From the NCBI RefSeq assembly GCF_035994185.1, contig NZ_CP108538.1:6425501-6489500 (forward strand): DNA of 64,000 nt, in the 5' to 3' direction. This DNA comes from Streptomyces sp. NBC_01217 (GTDB taxonomy: Bacteria > Actinomycetota > Actinomycetes > Streptomycetales > Streptomycetaceae). Below the pieces are notes generated by a model. It was not told the origin of the DNA, made no database searches, and worked only from the letters and a program-made list of their open reading frames with translations. Below, piece by piece: positions 61,513 to 64,000 of the stretch (its first letter is position 1; every line of letters starts with the position of its first letter). A program made the position numbers and the translations under genes.

Positions 61513-62018
61513 CCGGACCGGAGAGCGAGGGATTCAAGTTGCGCCGCGCCGTCTGTCCGGGGTCATTCGACCCCATCACCAATGGACACCTCGACATCAT
61601 TGGCCGCGCCTCGAAGCTGTACGACGTCGTACATGTCGCGGTGATGATCAACCAGTCCAAGAAGGGGCTGTTCGCGGTCGACGAGCGGATCGACCTGATC
61701 CGCCAGGTCACCGCGGACTTCGGCAACGTGGAGGTCGAATCCTTCCACGGCCTCCTGGTCGACTTCTGCAAGCAGCGCGACATCCCGGCGATCGTGAAGG
61801 GCCTGCGGGCCGTCAGCGACTTCGACTACGAGCTGCAGATGGCCCAGATGAACAACGGCCTCTCCGGCGTCGAAACGCTCTTCGTGCCGACGAATCCCAC
61901 GTACAGCTTCCTGTCGTCCTCCCTGGTCAAGGAGGTCGCCACCTGGGGCGGCGACGTCTCCCACCTCCTGCCCCCCGTGGTCCACGAGGCCCTCACCGAG
62001 CGTCTCGCCGGGCGCTGA
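61509..62018 (+). CDS. coaD: phosphopantetheine adenylyltransferase
   Basis: 169 residues from ATG 61509. Nucleotidyltransferase signature [20 protein letters not shown] (T/HxGH), [36 protein letters not shown], and the C-terminal [20 protein letters not shown] corresponding to the ISSTxVRE motif. It forms dephospho-CoA, the penultimate step of CoA synthesis. It may begin translation at a downstream TTG near RRAVCPG, but the rsmD overlap favours this ATG. Confidence 0.97.
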   Translation: MTGPESEGFKLRRAVCPGSFDPITNGHLDIIGRASKLYDVVHVAVMINQSKKGLFAVDERIDLIRQVTADFGNVEVESFHGLLVDFCKQRDIPAIVKGLRAVSDFDYELQMAQMNNGLSGVETLFVPTNPTYSFLSSSLVKEVATWGGDVSHLLPPVVHEALTERLAGR

Positions 62019-62116
62019 AGCACTGACGGTCCGTCACCAGGTGTCGGACGGGCGCCGACTGGCCGTACAGTCGTTCCGTCCGTCTCCAATCGGCTGTAGA
62101 GAGTGGCGAGCACACG

Positions 62117-63208
62117 GTGGACGTGCAGAAGAAGCTCGACGAGATCGTCGAGGCGGTCGGGAGCGCCCGGTCCATGCCCATGTCGGCTTCGTGCGTGGTC
62201 AACCGCGCCGAGCTGCTCGCGATGCTCGAAGAGGTGCGCGAGGCCCTGCCGGGATCGCTCGCCCACGCCCAGGAGCTCATCGGCGGCCGGGAGCAGATGG
62301 TCGAGCAGGCCCGCCAGGAGGCCGAGCGGATCATCGGGAGCGCCCACGCCGAGCGCACCTCGCTGATCTCCGGGACCGAGGTCGCCAGGCAGTCCCGCAG
62401 CGAGGCCGACCGCATCCTCGACGAGGCCCGCCGGGAGGCCGAGGAGGTCCGTGCCGAGGCCGACGAGTACGTCGACAGCAAGCTCGCCAACTTCGAGGTC
62501 GTCCTCACCAAGACCATCGGCTCCGTCGACCGCGGCCGCGAGAAGCTCCTCGGCCGCGGCCAGGCCTACGACGAGCAGGGGTACGAGGACCCGGACTTCG
62601 CCGAGGCCCCCGAGCGCAGCACCGACCCGGCCACGCTCCAGCGCCGTGCGGACGAGTACGTGGACACCAAGCTCGGCGCCTTCGAGGCCGTGCTCGCCAA
62701 GACCCTGGAAGCGGTCGGCCGCGGCCGGCAGAAGCTGCACGGCCGGGTCGCCACCGATGAGCTCGGCGCGCACGTCGCCGCCCAGGACGCGGCGGGCAAC
62801 CAGGTGCACATGAGTGACGAGGACCACTGGGCCGGCCTCGCCGAGCTCGCCACCCCGGAGCCGCAGCCCGTGCACCAGCAGGTCCAGCCGCAGGTCCAGC
62901 CGCACTTCCCCGCCCAGGCCCAGCCGAGCTACGCCGAGACGTACGCCTATCAGGAGCAGCCGCAGCAGGACGTGTACGGCTACCAGCAGCAGCCCGACCC
63001 GTACGCCGCCTATCAGCAGCAGGGCTACGACCAGAGCCAGCTCCAGGCCCAGGTCCCCGTCCAGGGGTACGACAGTTGGCAGCAGCAGCCCGTGCAGCAC
63101 CAGCAGACGTTCCAGCCGCAGGGTGAGAGCGCCCTCGACGAGACCAGCCTGTTCGACACCAGCATGATCGACCTGGACCAGCTCCGCCGGTACGAGCAGG
63201 AGCGCTGA
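62117..63208 (+). CDS. coiled-coil protein of the DivIVA/AtpF-like type with internal duplication
   Basis: 363 residues from GTG 62117. Residues 1-115 form a helical N-terminal part and coiled coil (EQARQEAERIIGSAHAERTS, EADRILDEARREAEEVRAEA). The next part contains two copies of a 33-residue unit: ADEYVDSKLANFEVVLTKTI...GREKLLGR (about 115-147) and ADEYVDTKLGAFEAVLAKTL...GRQKLHGR (about 176-208). The C-terminal 110 residues are Gln/Tyr/Pro-rich and end with LDETSLFDTSMIDLDQLRRY. Homologues are annotated as cell-division-initiation or ATP-synthase-B-like proteins. The position between coaD and the DUF177-rpmF-rnc cluster is conserved in Streptomyces. Its function is not established. Confidence 0.85.
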   Translation: MDVQKKLDEIVEAVGSARSMPMSASCVVNRAELLAMLEEVREALPGSLAHAQELIGGREQMVEQARQEAERIIGSAHAERTSLISGTEVARQSRSEADRILDEARREAEEVRAEADEYVDSKLANFEVVLTKTIGSVDRGREKLLGRGQAYDEQGYEDPDFAEAPERSTDPATLQRRADEYVDTKLGAFEAVLAKTLEAVGRGRQKLHGRVATDELGAHVAAQDAAGNQVHMSDEDHWAGLAELATPEPQPVHQQVQPQVQPHFPAQAQPSYAETYAYQEQPQQDVYGYQQQPDPYAAYQQQGYDQSQLQAQVPVQGYDSWQQQPVQHQQTFQPQGESALDETSLFDTSMIDLDQLRRYEQER

Positions 63209-63362
63209 CCGGGCGGGACGAGGGCCCGGCGGACCGGATTGGGAGCTGGGCGACGTGTCCAGTATCCTGGCTCTTCGGTCGCGCGTATGTCCGCGATCCC
63301 GGCTGCCCGTTTCGAATCCGAATCCCGAATCCGAATCCGGGCGGCCCTCCCCACGAGGCGCG

Positions 63363-64000
63363 ATGCACATGATTTCGAAAGCAGGAAAAGCCCTGAACGG
63401 CCACCTCGACCACCGAAACCCCCTCGTGTTCGACACGCACGAACTGGGTCGGCGTCCCGGTGCCCTCAAGCGGCTGACCCGCACGGTGGACGCACCCGGT
63501 TCGCCGGACCTCGGTATCGACGGGGTCATCGGTGTGCCGGAAGGCTCACCCGTGGAGCTGGACCTCCGCCTCGAATCGGTCATGGAAGGGGTGCTTGTCA
63601 CAGGCACCGCCCGTGCGTCGGCCGAGGGGGAGTGCGTAAGGTGTCTGGAGCCGCTGCGCCAAGAGGTTGCGGCGGATTTCCAGGAGATGTTCTCGTACCC
63701 TGACGCCGATGACCGGGGCCGCAGCAAAGCGGAACCGGCCGACGACGCCGAGGACGACGAGGACAGGTTCTTCATCGAGGACGGCCTGTTCGACCTCGAA
63801 CCAGTGCTGCGTGATGCGGTGGTGCTCGCACTGCCGATGCAGCCGGTGTGCCGGGAGACCTGTGCCGGCCTGTGTTCCGAATGCGGAATCAGGCTGGACG
63901 AGAACCCCGGCCACCACCACGATGCCGTCGACATCCGTTGGGCGGCATTGCAAGGACTCGCCGAGACCGTTTCGGACGGCGAGAAGGACAACATGGGCGG
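63363..64000 (+). CDS. DUF177 (YceD) family protein, cut by window end
   Basis: About 212 residues are visible with no stop before the window ends. The start is ATG 63363 (GAGG 5 bases upstream) or ATG 63369. DUF177 features: NPLVFDTHELGRRPGALKRL, an acidic stretch (ADDAEDDEDRFFIEDGLFDL), and metal-type cysteines in GECVRCLEPL and PVCRETCAGLCSECGIRLDE. YceD-family proteins precede rpmF (L32) in nearly all bacteria and are linked to 23S rRNA accumulation. rpmF is therefore expected immediately beyond the end. Confidence 0.92.
   Translation, partial: MHMISKAGKALNGHLDHRNPLVFDTHELGRRPGALKRLTRTVDAPGSPDLGIDGVIGVPEGSPVELDLRLESVMEGVLVTGTARASAEGECVRCLEPLRQEVAADFQEMFSYPDADDRGRSKAEPADDAEDDEDRFFIEDGLFDLEPVLRDAVVLALPMQPVCRETCAGLCSECGIRLDENPGHHHDAVDIRWAALQGLAETVSDGEKDNMG

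Overview
The window is about 70% GC or higher with strong GC bias at third codon positions, Tat and lipoprotein signals, conservon (cvn) operons, a WhiJ-like XRE/DUF397/ATPase triad, the NdgR-leuCD pair, HupS and an F420 gene (cofC). Together these indicate a Streptomyces chromosome. From about 21.9 kb to the right end, gene order matches what I remember of the S. coelicolor SCO5535-SCO5570 core interval. That orthology is recalled knowledge plus gene order, not a search result.

Left third (1-21.7 kb) is accessory and rich in secreted proteins: a YceI protein, a small M15-like secreted protein, a large subtilisin-like protease, an ABC exporter pair, a GH64 beta-1,3-glucanase with a LacI-type operator, a lipoprotein, a secreted GATase-like protein with a C-terminal binding module, the XRE/DUF397/ATPase triad, a GH101 endo-alpha-N-acetylgalactosaminidase, and a family 8 polysaccharide lyase. 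Decay is evident. There is a 3' remnant of an FtsX/MacB-type permease, a truncated ISAs1 transposase, a frameshift in the anti-sigma-like ATPase, and at least three lesions in the lyase, one of them an inserted palindromic repeat.

Middle (21.9-36.3 kb): accB-accE (acyl-CoA carboxylase beta and epsilon subunits), then two tandem conservons on the minus strand (sensor-kinase-like CvnA, roadblock CvnB, DUF742 CvnC, Ras-like CvnD). An intact IS5-family element with a TTA target duplication lies between them. The two cvnD genes share a 254-bp block identical even at synonymous sites.

Right part (36.3-64 kb) is housekeeping: an FAH-family hydrolase, gltX, a HAD hydrolase, five tRNA genes (Gln-Glu-Glu-Gln-Glu), ndgR/leuC/leuD, hupS, cofC, an acyltransferase-gpsA-ddlA run, thiL-thiD, rpmB, a DAK/FakA-like protein, an HSP90-like/TPR pair, recG, rsmD-coaD, a coiled-coil DivIVA/AtpF-like protein, and a DUF177 gene cut by the window end (normally followed by rpmF).

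Many convergent gene pairs are separated by strong hairpins that can serve as terminators for both strands. The least explained parts are the HSP90-like/TPR pair, the XRE/DUF397/ATPase triad with its palindrome, the small protein with two NPRRT-type motifs, and the mosaic identity of the two conservons.
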